A stretch of DNA of 64,000 nucleotides from positions 124,001-188,000 of the forward strand of contig CAWFJG010000029.1 in the NCBI GenBank assembly GCA_963816065.1, in the 5' to 3' direction. The notes below the pieces were generated by a model. That model made no database searches, was not told the DNA's origin, and was given only the letters and a program-made list of their open reading frames with translations. This DNA comes from Roseiarcus sp963816065. Its GTDB lineage: Bacteria > Pseudomonadota > Alphaproteobacteria > Rhizobiales > Beijerinckiaceae. A program made the position numbers and the translations under genes. This document shows, one piece after another, positions 55,219 to 63,966 of the stretch (its first letter is position 1; the number at the start of each line of letters is the position of its first letter).

Positions 55219-57533
55219 ATGGCAAAGACTGCCAGTTTGACTGGCTGCGCCGTCGCGGTGGGAATTGTCCTGAATCTCACGATCTCGACGCACGCCGGCA
55301 CGATCGTGCTCCCGACCTTTGACGTGGTCGCCACGACACCGCTCGGTGGCGGCGAGATTGACGTCGCAAGATATCCAGGCGCCGTCTGGCAGACGGGCGC
55401 CCAGGACATCCAGACTTTCAATGATTCCACTATCACCCAAACGCTGGCGCGCCAGGCGCCCGAAGTCACCGTCGGCAACGTGTCGGGCAACGACTTCCAG
55501 CCCACCGTCAGCTACCGTGGCTTCGACGCAACACCGGTCACCGGAACGCCGATCGGGCTCGCCGTCTATCAGAATGGCGTACGAATCAATGAGGCGTTCG
55601 GCGATACGGTCAATTGGGACCTCATTCCGGAGAATGCGATCGACAAGATGACGATCGTCGCGGGCGACCCGATCTTCGGCCTGAACGCGCTCGGCGGCGC
55701 CCTCAGCGTCACGATGAAGAACGGCTTCACCTGGCAAGGCTTCGAGGCCGATCTTCGCGGCGGCTCGTTTTATCGCGCGCAAGAGGAGCTTCAGTTCGGC
55801 AAGCAAGTCGGCGACTGGTCAATCTACCTTGCGGGTACAGAGATCAACGACGGCGGCTGGCGCACCGACAGCGCCTCCCAACTCACCAATGTCTATGGCG
55901 ACGTCGGCTACAGGGCGAACGGGTTCGAGTTGCACCTCCAGCTGACCGCGGGGAACACCCAGTTCGGCGCGGCTTCAACTACGCCGATCCAGGAGTTGCA
56001 GAGCAATTGGGGCAGCGTCTACACCGTGCCTCAGATAACCGAGAACAAGATGGGCATGCTCGCCTGGACTGGAAACTACGCCTATTCGAACACGCTGAGT
56101 TTCCAAGGCGGGCTCTATTTCCGCGCCTTCAACCAGGCCCACGTCGACGGCAACTCGACGAACGTCAGCGCTTGCGCTCCTTTCTCCTGCCTGAACGGGA
56201 ATCCCGTTCACGACGTCACCGGCGCCGTCATCCCCGACATATCGCAGAACGGTACGTTCGACCTCGGCGAAATCGATCGATCCTGGACCCAGTCGCGATC
56301 GGTCGGCGGAGCGCGCAGGCGGTCGACACCGACAAGGTTTACGGGCGCAACAATACCTTCACCGTGGGCGGATCGCTCGACTACGGTTGGACGAATTACA
56401 CCGGCAACAGCCAGCTCGCCATCGTCCCCGGATTCGTCGACAACTCTCTGCCGGTGATCGGCTTCCCCTACATCATCGCCGAGCCCGGCAGTTTTTTGAG
56501 CCCGGTCGCGGCAAGGGCGAACAACACCTATGTCGGCCTCTACGCGCTCGACACGTTCAACGCGACGGACCGGCTCGCGCTGACCGGGGGCGCCCGCTTC
56601 AACTTCGCGGGAATCAGTCTCTCCGGCGAAAGCGGCGCTTTCACCAACGGCTACTCGACCTTCTTCCACGTCAATCCGACCGTCGGCCTTACCTACAAGA
56701 TCACGTCCGACGTCAATTTCTATGCGGGCTATGCCATGTCGAACCGCGCGCCGACCCCGCTCGAGCTCGGTTGCGCCGACCCGAACAACCCTTGCATCAT
56801 CGACAACTTTCTGAGTTCAGATCCGGCCCTCAAGCAGGTCATCGGCAATACGTTCGAATTGGGATTCCGCGGGCAGAACACGCTGGGACAGTGGGGCATG
56901 GTGCATTGGTCGGCGGGTCTGTTCCGGACAACGCTCACAGACGACATTCTGCCCGTTCAAAGTCAATATAACGGCTTTGGCTATTACACCAACGTCGGGA
57001 CGACCTTGCGCCAGGGCGTGGAGCTCAACGCCCAGTGTAACGGCGACCGCTGGTCCGCCTACGCCAACTACACCTATATCGACGCCGTCTATCTCACGAC
57101 TTTCATGGAGCCGTCGCCGTTCAATCCCGCTGCCGACGACACCGGCCTTATCCCGATCACCAACGGCACGCCGATCGCCGGCATTCCGAGGAACACCGTC
57201 AAGGTCGGCTTCGACTTCGATGTGACGCCGAACTGGAAGATCGGTGGGGACGTGGTCGCGGCCTCGGGCCAGGTGATCTCCGGCGACCAGAACGGCGTCT
57301 TTCCGCCATTGCCCGGCTATGCGATCTTTGACGTGCATACGTCCTACCAGATCGGCAAGCAATTGCAGGTCTATGGCCTCATTCAGAACATTTTCGATCA
57401 GCGATATTACACGTCCGGCGGCTTGTACGACACGACGTCGTTGCCTAACGCGGCGCCGTTCCTTACGGATGCGCGCAGCTTCGGGCCAGGCAAGCCTTTC
57501 GCCATCTACGCCGGTTTGAAATACACGTTGTAA
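55219..57533 (+). pseudogene. TonB-dependent outer-membrane receptor, one-base deletion
   Basis: The first frame has a signal peptide (TASLTGCAVAVGIVLNL), the plug domain with TITQTLARQAPEVTVGNVSG, QPTVSYRGFDATPVTGTPIG and NALGGALSVTMKNGF, and the first barrel strands. A base is missing near 56321; the next frame continues AVDTDKVYGRNNTFTVGG and ends with the outer-membrane signature GKPFAIYAGLKYTL. Adding one base gives exactly 771 residues. GGAGGAG precedes the ATG at 55219. It lies 177 bases before exbB-exbD-tonB-pqqBCDE on the same strand, so its ligand may relate to PQQ enzymes: PQQ itself or a metal chelate. Ligand inferred only from position. Confidence 0.88.
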
Positions 57534-57710
57534 GGCGCGCCTGGAACGGTGGGACGGCCAGATAAGGCCGCAGACGGGGCGTATGGATGAGGTGTGACGA
57601 GCCGTCGCCGCGATCGTTGCGGCGCCGGCGAAACGGTTTCGCCGCCACTATCGGCGCGAAGTCCAAGGCGCGACCGATGACGCGCCCCGGGAGCAAGGAA
57701 CAAGGACGCA

Positions 57711-58373
57711 ATGCAGGTTTTGGACCTTTCCCCGGTTGGGCTGTTCTTGTCGGCGGGCCTCGTCGGCAAGGCGGTGATGGCGGCGCTATTCCTCGCCTCG
57801 CTATGGTGCTGGGTGCTGATCGCGGAAGGGATCGTCGCCGTCGTGCGTATGCGCCGCGCCCTGCGGGCTGCGCGCGCGGGCGCCGAGACCGCGAAGTCGC
57901 TCGCCGGAGTCCTCACCGCGGGTGAAGCGGAGGCGCATCGGCGCATTCCCGGAGAGACGGTGAGCGAGGTCCGGGCGCGCATCGCCGACGCCATGGCGCG
58001 GGCGGCCCGCGAGCTTCTCACCCGCGCCGAGGGCGGCCTGCCCAATCTCGCCGTGATTTCGTCCGTCGCCCCGTTCGTCGGCCTGTTCGGCACGGTCTGG
58101 GGCATTATGGCGAGCTTCGCCGCAATTTCTCAGGCCAACGACACCAGCCTCGCCACCGTCGCCCCGGGCATCGCGGAGTTGCTTGCGGCCACGGCTTACG
58201 GGCTCGCAGCGGCGATCCCGGCGTCGATCGGTTACAACCGCATCGGCGCCGCCTTCGCCCGCCTCGGCCAGGACATGGCGTCGTTCGTCGAGGAGCGCGC
58301 GATCGGCCTGATCTCCCGCCCGGCCGAAGTGGCGCGCGAGGCGAGCCAGCGCCGCCGCGGCGAGGCCCCCTGA
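57711..58373 (+). CDS. exbB: TonB-system proton channel protein ExbB
   Basis: A 220-residue MotA/TolQ/ExbB-type protein. The first membrane segment is GKAVMAALFLASLWCWVLIAEG; the conserved block LAVISSVAPFVGLFGTVWGIMASF and ELLAATAYGLAAAIPASIGYN form the other two. With ExbD it uses the proton gradient to energise TonB. AAGGA lies just before the ATG at 57711. Its TGA shares a base with the exbD ATG (TGATG). First gene of the overlapping set running through pqqE. Confidence 0.93.
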   Translation: MQVLDLSPVGLFLSAGLVGKAVMAALFLASLWCWVLIAEGIVAVVRMRRALRAARAGAETAKSLAGVLTAGEAEAHRRIPGETVSEVRARIADAMARAARELLTRAEGGLPNLAVISSVAPFVGLFGTVWGIMASFAAISQANDTSLATVAPGIAELLAATAYGLAAAIPASIGYNRIGAAFARLGQDMASFVEERAIGLISRPAEVAREASQRRRGEAP

Positions 58374-58825
58374 TGGCAATGAAGCCGCGCAAGATCGGCG
58401 AGGGCCTCTACCAGCCGCTGGCCGACATCAACGTCACGCCGCTCGTCGACGTGATGCTGGTGCTGCTGATCATCTTCATGGTGACGGCGCCGATGCTGGC
58501 GGCCGGGCTCAAGGTCAACCTGCCGGGCGCGAAGACGGCCCACCCGCTCGAATCCAAGGACCCGGTGATCGTCGCCGTGGCCAAGGACGGCGCCGTGTCG
58601 GTCGGCAGAGACAACGTATCGCGCGATGATCTGGTCGCCGCCGTCAAGGCACGACTTGCCGATTCCAACGGCATTGTGCAACTGCGCGGCGACAGGGATG
58701 CCTCTTACGGCGATGTCGTGTCGGTCATGGACGACCTCGCCGCGGCGGGCATGAACCACCTTGCCATCGTGGCGAGCGGGCGGCGCGCTGCTTCCGTCCC
58801 GGCGGAGCCGGTGTCAAAGCCATGA
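58373..58825 (+). CDS. exbD: TonB-system protein ExbD
   Basis: A 150-residue protein with one N-terminal membrane segment: LADINVTPLVDVMLVLLIIF with the proton-carrying aspartate, then a periplasmic domain ending DVVSVMDDLAAAGMNHLAIV. Typical ExbD/TolR layout and length. It begins inside the exbB stop and overlaps tonB by 4 bases (ATGA). Confidence 0.93.
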   Translation: MAMKPRKIGEGLYQPLADINVTPLVDVMLVLLIIFMVTAPMLAAGLKVNLPGAKTAHPLESKDPVIVAVAKDGAVSVGRDNVSRDDLVAAVKARLADSNGIVQLRGDRDASYGDVVSVMDDLAAAGMNHLAIVASGRRAASVPAEPVSKP

Positions 58826-59748
58826 CGGACATTGCGCTTGGCGCGCGCGCGTTCGATCCGCCGAAGTTTCGGCCGTCATGGCTGCGGCCGGCGGTCGCCG
58901 CCGCGGTCGTTGCGCTGCACGCCGCCGCGCTTTTGGCTCTCCCTCGCTTCGCGCCGGAACCGCCAACTCCGCCCGAGGATATAGTGCTCGACGTTGAACC
59001 CGCGCCGGCGACGCCCGAGACGCCGCCGCAACCCAGACCGGCGAACGAGCCGCAGGCGGAAACCAAACCGCCGCCCGAGGCAGCGCCGGCTCCATCCCCT
59101 CAGGATGTGGCGCCGTCGCCTGTGGAGGCGCCTCCGCTCCCGGTTGTGGCGACGCCGCCCGCCGGGACGCCCCCGCCCGAGCCTGCGCCTCCGCCTCCGG
59201 TTGTGGAGACCGCGCCGCCCGAGCCTGCACCCCTGCCGCCGGCCGCCGAGACGCCCCCGCCCGAACCCGCGCCGCCGATCGAGAAGCCGGCCCCTCCGCC
59301 GGCGCCGGTCGAGCTTCAGCCGACGAAGCCACCGCCTCGCGTTCAGCCGCCGAAGGCCGTCGAAGCCAAACCCGAACGGCCAAAGCCTCGGCCGGCGCGG
59401 TCGCAACGCGCCGAGGCGGCCGCGCTTGAGCGCGCGCGTCCGGCAGCTGGGTTGCCCCATCCTGCCGGCGCCGCCTCGGAGGCGGCCTATGTTTCGGCGA
59501 TGGCCGCCGCGATCCGCAGCCGACTCTTCTATCCGCCGGCGGCGCGGGCCCGCGGCGCAAGGGGCGTCGTCGGCGTGGCCTTCACCATCGGGCCGTCCGG
59601 CGCCCTGGCGTCCTTCTCGATCACCCGCTCGTCCGGCGATGAGATCCTGGACGCCGCGGCGGGCGCGCTGGTCCATTCGGCCCATTTCGCGCCGCCGCCT
59701 GGCGGCTCAGCGCATGTCTCCACGAGCTTCAACTATGATCCCCGCTGA
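58822..59748 (+). CDS. tonB: TonB energy-transducing protein
   Basis: A 308-residue TonB: an N-terminal membrane anchor (LRPAVAAAVVALHAAALLALP), a long periplasmic linker of Pro/Glu/Ala repeats (about residues 45-200), and a C-terminal domain with YVSAMAAAIRSRLFYPPAAR, GVVGVAFTIGPSGAL and SSGDEILDAAA. It couples the ExbBD motor to outer-membrane receptors. The last 14 bases overlap the start of pqqB in another frame, physically tying the TonB module to PQQ synthesis. Confidence 0.93.
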   Translation: MTDIALGARAFDPPKFRPSWLRPAVAAAVVALHAAALLALPRFAPEPPTPPEDIVLDVEPAPATPETPPQPRPANEPQAETKPPPEAAPAPSPQDVAPSPVEAPPLPVVATPPAGTPPPEPAPPPPVVETAPPEPAPLPPAAETPPPEPAPPIEKPAPPPAPVELQPTKPPPRVQPPKAVEAKPERPKPRPARSQRAEAAALERARPAAGLPHPAGAASEAAYVSAMAAAIRSRLFYPPAARARGARGVVGVAFTIGPSGALASFSITRSSGDEILDAAAGALVHSAHFAPPPGGSAHVSTSFNYDPR

Positions 59749-60658
59749 CGCCCCGTCCCTCAGGGCGCTCGTCCTCGGTTCGGGCGGCGGCGGCGGCGTG
59801 CCGCAGTGGAACTGCAACTGCCGCGTCTGCCGTCTTGCCTGGGACGGCGATCCGCGCGTGACGCCGCGCACCCAATCGAGCCTCGCGGTCAGCGCCGACG
59901 GCGAGCGCTGGCTGCTGCTCAACGCCTCGATCGATCTGCGCCAGCAGATCCTCGCGACGCCGGCGATGCAGCCGAGGGGCGAGGGACGGCATTCGCCGAT
60001 CGCCGCCGTGCTGCTTACCAATACCGACGTCGATCACGCGGCGGGACTGCTCGCCTTGCGCGAGCGCCAGCCTTTTGCGATCTGGGGCACGCGCGCGACG
60101 CTCGACACGATCGGCGCCAACCGGATTTTCGACGTCGTCGGCGCCGACCTCGTTCCCCGGCGCGCCGTAGGTCTCGGCGAGCCGTTCGAGCCGCTGCCGG
60201 GCCTCGCCCTCGAACTCTTCCCAGTCCCCGGAAAGGTTCCGCTCTGGCTGGAGGAGGGCGAGGTGAAGACCGACGCGATCGGCGAGGGGACGGTCGGCGT
60301 GGCGGTCGAGGCCGGCGGGCGAAGGCTCGTCTATGCGCCCGGCTGCGCCCACGTCACCGACGACTTGCACAAGCGCATCGCGAGCGCGCACGCACTCTTC
60401 TTCGATGGCACGCTTTTCACCGACGACGAGATGATCGTGAATGGCCTGGGCGACAAGACCAGCCGCCGCATGGGCCATATCCCGATCACAGGTTCCGGAG
60501 GAACGCTTGAAGGGCTCGCCCGCCACCGCCATGTGCGCCGCATCCTCATCCACATCAACAATTCCAACCCGATCCTGATCGAAGGATCTCCCGAACAAGC
60601 AACGATTAAGGCGGCCGGCTGGGAGGTCGCCTACGACGGATTGGAGGTGACCCCATGA
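59735..60658 (+). CDS. pqqB: Pyrroloquinoline quinone biosynthesis protein PqqB
   Basis: A 307-residue metallo-beta-lactamase-fold protein, thought to hydroxylate the tyrosine-derived part of the PQQ precursor. Seen are the start LRALVLGSGGGGGVPQWNCN, the zinc-binding NCNCRVC, and LLTNTDVDHAAGL in place of the usual HxHxDH, as is normal for PqqB. It ends with HINNSNPIL. ATG at 59735 lies inside tonB; the 3' end overlaps pqqC by 4 bases. Confidence 0.95.
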   Translation: MIPADAPSLRALVLGSGGGGGVPQWNCNCRVCRLAWDGDPRVTPRTQSSLAVSADGERWLLLNASIDLRQQILATPAMQPRGEGRHSPIAAVLLTNTDVDHAAGLLALRERQPFAIWGTRATLDTIGANRIFDVVGADLVPRRAVGLGEPFEPLPGLALELFPVPGKVPLWLEEGEVKTDAIGEGTVGVAVEAGGRRLVYAPGCAHVTDDLHKRIASAHALFFDGTLFTDDEMIVNGLGDKTSRRMGHIPITGSGGTLEGLARHRHVRRILIHINNSNPILIEGSPEQATIKAAGWEVAYDGLEVTP

Positions 60659-61395
60659 ACAAGCATGTCTTGTCCGAAGCCCTGGCTCCCGATGCGCTAG
60701 AGGCCGCGCTGCGTGCAGTCGGCCCCGAGCGCTACCACGATCTTCACCCGTTCCATGACCTGTTGCACGGCGGCAAGCTCAACAAGGGGCAGGTGCAGGC
60801 CTGGGCGCTGAACCGCTACGTCTATCAGGCGGCGATCCCGCGCAAGGACGCTTCCCTCATCGGCCGCTGCGACGACCGGGAGCTGCGCCGCGAATGGCTG
60901 CATCGGATCGCCGACCACGACGGGTTCGGCGAGGACAACGGCGGCATCGAGCGCTGGCTCGCCCTGACCGACGGGCTCGGGCTCGATCGCGACTACGTCG
61001 TGAGCCAGGAGGGCGCGCTGCCGGCGACCAGGTTCGCGGTCGAGGCGTACGTCCATTTCGTGCGCGAAAAGCCGCTGATCGAGGCTGTCGCCTCATGCCT
61101 CACGGAGCTGTTCGCGCCGTCGATCCATCGGCAGCGGATCGCCGGCATGCTGGCGAATTACGACTTCATCGACGAGAAGGTGGTCGCCTATTTCCGCCGC
61201 CGGCTGGACCAGGCGCCGAAGGACGCCGACTTCGCCCTCGACTACGTCAAGCGCAACGCCCGCACGGTCGTCGAGCAGAAGGGCGTGCTCGCGGCGCTCA
61301 GGTTCAAGACCGATGTGCTGTGGGCGCAACTCGACGCGCTGCACCATGCCTATGTCTGCGGCGCCATCCCGCCCGGCGCCTTCCGGCCGGATTGA
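60655..61395 (+). CDS. pqqC: Pyrroloquinoline-quinone synthase PqqC
   Basis: A 246-residue all-helical oxidase that carries out the final eight-electron oxidation and ring closure to PQQ without a cofactor. Signatures: YHDLHPFHDLLHGGKLNKGQ, VQAWALNRYVYQAAIPRKDA and RIADHDGFGEDNGGIERWL, with the conserved histidines and arginines. Length is typical. The ATG overlaps the pqqB stop; pqqD begins 4 bases after its stop. Confidence 0.96.
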   Translation: MNKHVLSEALAPDALEAALRAVGPERYHDLHPFHDLLHGGKLNKGQVQAWALNRYVYQAAIPRKDASLIGRCDDRELRREWLHRIADHDGFGEDNGGIERWLALTDGLGLDRDYVVSQEGALPATRFAVEAYVHFVREKPLIEAVASCLTELFAPSIHRQRIAGMLANYDFIDEKVVAYFRRRLDQAPKDADFALDYVKRNARTVVEQKGVLAALRFKTDVLWAQLDALHHAYVCGAIPPGAFRPD

Positions 61396-61399
61396 TCCG

Positions 61400-61669
61400 A
61401 TGGAGATGTCAGCCAAGCCGCGATTGCCGCGTGGGGTCAAGCTCCGTCATGACGACGTCCGCCAGCGCTGGACGCTGCTTGCGCCGGAGCGGATCTTCGA
61501 GGTCGACGGAACGGCTGCGGCGGTGCTGCAACTCTGCGACGGAGAGCGTGACCTGGCCGCCATCGTCGCCGAACTGGCCGCCCGCTACAACGCGCCGGCG
61601 GCCGTCATCGAGAAGGACGTCGTCACCATGCTCGGCGACCTCAAGGCTAAGAGAGTGCTGGACACATGA
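61400..61669 (+). CDS. pqqD: PQQ biosynthesis peptide chaperone PqqD
   Basis: An 89-residue protein that binds the PqqA peptide and presents it to PqqE. The characteristic order is LPRGVKLRHDDVRQRWTLLA, PERIFEVDGTAAAVLQLCDG, ERDLAAIVAELAARYNAP and VVTMLGDLKAKRVLD. ATG 61400 or 61406 are both possible. It overlaps pqqE by 4 bases; in some methylotrophs pqqC and pqqD are fused, but here they are separate. Confidence 0.95.
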   Translation: MEMSAKPRLPRGVKLRHDDVRQRWTLLAPERIFEVDGTAAAVLQLCDGERDLAAIVAELAARYNAPAAVIEKDVVTMLGDLKAKRVLDT

Positions 61670-62763
61670 CCGCACTAGCGCTGCCGATCGGCATCCTCGT
61701 CGAGCTGACGCATCGTTGCCCGCTCGGTTGCCCGCACTGCTCGAATCCCATGGCGCTCGAGCGTCCGGCCGCCGAGCTCGATACGGAAACCTGGAAACGC
61801 GTGTTCAGCGAGGCGGCCGCGCTCGGCGCGCTGCATGTCCACCTTTCAGGCGGCGAGCCGACCGCGCGGCGAGACATCGTCGAGCTCACGCGGCATGCCG
61901 CGCAATCCGGGCTCTACACCAACCTCATCACCTCGGGCGTCGGGGTCGGCGCAAGCCTGTGGGAAGGGCTGGTCGAGGCGGGTCTCGATCATGCGCAGCT
62001 GTCGTTCCAGGGCGCCGACGAGGCGACCAACGACCGCCTTGGCCATTACAGCGGGGCCTGGGCGAAGAAACGCGCCTTCGCCGCGATGGTCACCCGCGCC
62101 GGCCTGCCCTTGACGGTGAACGCGGTCGTCAGCCGCCCGAATCTGCATCAGGTCGGCGGCTTCATCGAGCTCGCCCTGGAACTCGGCGCACGGCGCCTCG
62201 AAGTGGCGCACACGCAGTACTACGGCTGGGCGCTCGCGAACCGCGCCGCCCTGATGCCGCCGCGCAAGGAGACCGAAGAGGCGATCCGACTGGTCCAGGC
62301 GGCGCGCGCGAGGCTGGCGGGCCGGCTGGTCATCGACATGGTCGTGCCCGACTATTACGCGCGCTATCCGAAGCCCTGCGCGGGCGGATGGGGGCGGCTC
62401 GCGATCAACGTCTCGCCGTCCGGCAAGGTCCTGCCCTGCCACGCGGCGGAGACGATCCCGGGCCTCGAGTTCTGGAACGTGCGCGACCGGTCGCTCGCCG
62501 ACATCTGGCGCTCGAATCCGGCCTTCAACGCCTTTCGCGGGACGGACTGGATGCGCGAGCCGTGCCGGTCCTGCGAGCGCCGGGAGATCGACTGGGGCGG
62601 CTGCCGCTGTCAGGCGCTGGCGCTCGCCGGGGACCCGGCGGCGACCGACCCGGCCTGCTCGAAGTCGCCCCACCATGCGCGCATCGAGGCGATGGCGGAA
62701 GCCGAAGCGGAAGCGGACGCCGGCGCGATCCGCTGGCGCTCGTACAAGGAGGCGGCGCTATAG
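61666..62763 (+). CDS. pqqE: PqqA peptide cyclase PqqE (radical SAM)
   Basis: A 365-residue radical SAM enzyme that links the Glu and Tyr side chains of PqqA by a carbon-carbon bond. The SAM iron-sulphur cluster motif is CPLGCPHC (Cys18, 22, 25), followed by HLSGGEPTAR. The C-terminal SPASM cluster region has CAGGWGR, LPCHAAETI and CRSCERREIDWGGCRC. The acidic, Ala/Glu-rich tail (about 340-355) is slightly longer than usual. Last gene of the coupled set. Confidence 0.96.
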   Translation: MTALALPIGILVELTHRCPLGCPHCSNPMALERPAAELDTETWKRVFSEAAALGALHVHLSGGEPTARRDIVELTRHAAQSGLYTNLITSGVGVGASLWEGLVEAGLDHAQLSFQGADEATNDRLGHYSGAWAKKRAFAAMVTRAGLPLTVNAVVSRPNLHQVGGFIELALELGARRLEVAHTQYYGWALANRAALMPPRKETEEAIRLVQAARARLAGRLVIDMVVPDYYARYPKPCAGGWGRLAINVSPSGKVLPCHAAETIPGLEFWNVRDRSLADIWRSNPAFNAFRGTDWMREPCRSCERREIDWGGCRCQALALAGDPAATDPACSKSPHHARIEAMAEAEAEADAGAIRWRSYKEAAL

Positions 62764-63368
62764 ACGCGCCCGCCTCGGCGCGGCGCGAGGCGCTTGGACC
62801 ATGCGCTCCCCGGAGTGGATTCGGCTCTCGGCTCCAAGACCGCCGATTTCCGGCCAGACCTCAATAAAATCAATAGGATGCGACCTGAATCGGGCTCCGA
62901 TACGACGAGCAAGTCAATGATTTCAATGAGTTACGGCGAGGTTGCGGTTCGCACGTTCGCACGCGCCCGCTCAAGCCGGGCCGCCTGACGATGCCCTCAG
63001 CCTGAGCCTATCGAAGGATGATCCGGTGGCCGGGGCCGTTGGCGCCGCGACGAATTCTGGCGCATCCTGGCGGGAGCACGCCAATGTGGATTTTCCCCCA
63101 GGATTAAGTCGGCGCCGCGAAGCTTTGCGGGCGCTGGCTAAACCAAGGCCGGCTGCGGGCCTGGGGCGGTCGACCGGCGTGACTGCATGCGTTGGCGCGG
63201 CTCCCACGGGATTTCTTCCCGAGTTCCGGCAAATAGCTTCCCAATTGGATGCGGATCCGCAATATGGCGCCTTAGCACTAATGACGGCCTTCGAATGGCC
63301 TGATAGTCTCGCTATCGCTAAGGGGGGTAAAGACCCTTCGTTTGGAAACGTGCCTTAGGAGAGAGCCC
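62764..63368. other. Gap of about 600 bp between pqqE and pqqA
   Basis: No gene supported. It holds an AT-rich segment at 62860-62935, a short dispersed-repeat-like motif (CAGCCTGAGCCTATCGAAGG, 62999-63018) and, close to pqqA, an AT-richer stretch (63225-63350) that should contain the pqqA promoter. Confidence 0.45.
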
Positions 63369-63446
63369 ATGAGCTGGACTGCCCCGATTGTTGTCGAAAT
63401 CTGCGCCGGTCTCGAAGTGACCGCCTACGTCAGCGCCGAGATGTGA
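63369..63446 (+). CDS. pqqA: PQQ precursor peptide PqqA (25 residues)
   Basis: A 25-codon gene starting MSWTAPIVVEICAGLEVTAY and ending in SAEM. The WTAPIVVEICAGLEVTAY segment is the PqqA signature; the Glu and Tyr of the EVTAY motif (Glu16, Tyr20) are the residues cross-linked into PQQ. AGGAGAG precedes the ATG at 63369 and TGA ends it at 63444-63446. Unusually it lies about 600 bases downstream of pqqE rather than in front of pqqB, so it must have its own promoter, which would let the peptide be made in excess of the enzymes. Confidence 0.93.
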   Translation: MSWTAPIVVEICAGLEVTAYVSAEM

Positions 63447-63562
63447 TCGGTCGCGGTTTCGCCGACCGCCAAAGAATGCCGCTCCTTCGTCGCACGGCTC
63501 GCTCGCTTTCCGCGCGGCGCCGGTAGCGGTGTTTTGAAGAGACGCGAAACCATTGATGCGCG

Positions 63563-63590
63563 CGGCGCCGGCCCGGAAGGCTCGGCGCCG
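63563..63590 (+). terminator. Possible terminator behind pqqA
   Basis: CGGCGCCG, 12-base loop, CGGCGCCG, followed by TTCTCGTCTC. The T tract is weak, so this is tentative. Confidence 0.35.
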
Positions 63591-63627
63591 TTCTCGTCTC
63601 CGGCAACGTCCCGATGACCCCCGTAGG

Positions 63628-63966
63628 TCACTTCCCGCAGTCGGTGAGATCCTTGTCCTCGATCGCGAACGCCTTGCCGACTTCGATCTCGACGTTCCTC
63701 GCCAGACACGATCGTCCGTCGGCGAATTTGACCCGCGCGACATATGCGCCGCTGACGACGCCCGTCACCTTGACCCGCTCGTCGTGGTCGACGGCCTTGT
63801 CCGGGTCGTTGAGGCACTGGTTCGGGCCGAAGGCGTTGGTGGCGACCGGCGCCAGTTCGAGCGACGTCACGGTCGACGTCGTCAAGTTCCAGAAGCGAGT
63901 ATCTTTCGCCATCGCCGGCTCGGCGAGCGCGAGCGCTGCGATCGCGACAACGATTTTGAGACTCAT
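63628..63966 (-). CDS. Small exported protein of unknown function
   Basis: A 112-residue protein with a signal peptide (SLKIVVAIAALALAEPAMA, cleavage before KDTRFW). The mature part has FWNLTTSTVTSLELAPV, FGPNQCLNDPDKAVDHDERV and a C-terminal SCLARNVEIEVGKAF with LTDCGK. Three cysteines and an acidic loop (DPDKAVDHDE) could bind metal. AAGGA precedes the ATG at 63966. It converges with pqqA. I believe similar proteins occur in other methylotroph-related genomes, but the function is not known to me. Confidence 0.75.
   Translation of the reverse strand: MSLKIVVAIAALALAEPAMAKDTRFWNLTTSTVTSLELAPVATNAFGPNQCLNDPDKAVDHDERVKVTGVVSGAYVARVKFADGRSCLARNVEIEVGKAFAIEDKDLTDCGK

Noticed and set aside
57628..57646. 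Hairpin CGGCGAAA/TTTCGCCG between receptor and exbB as a terminator
   Set aside because: No T tract follows; it may be a processing or pausing site, but termination is not supported.
62610..62912. Minus-strand frame of 100 codons overlapping the end of pqqE
   Set aside because: It crosses the coding sequence of pqqE and non-coding DNA without a ribosome-binding site.
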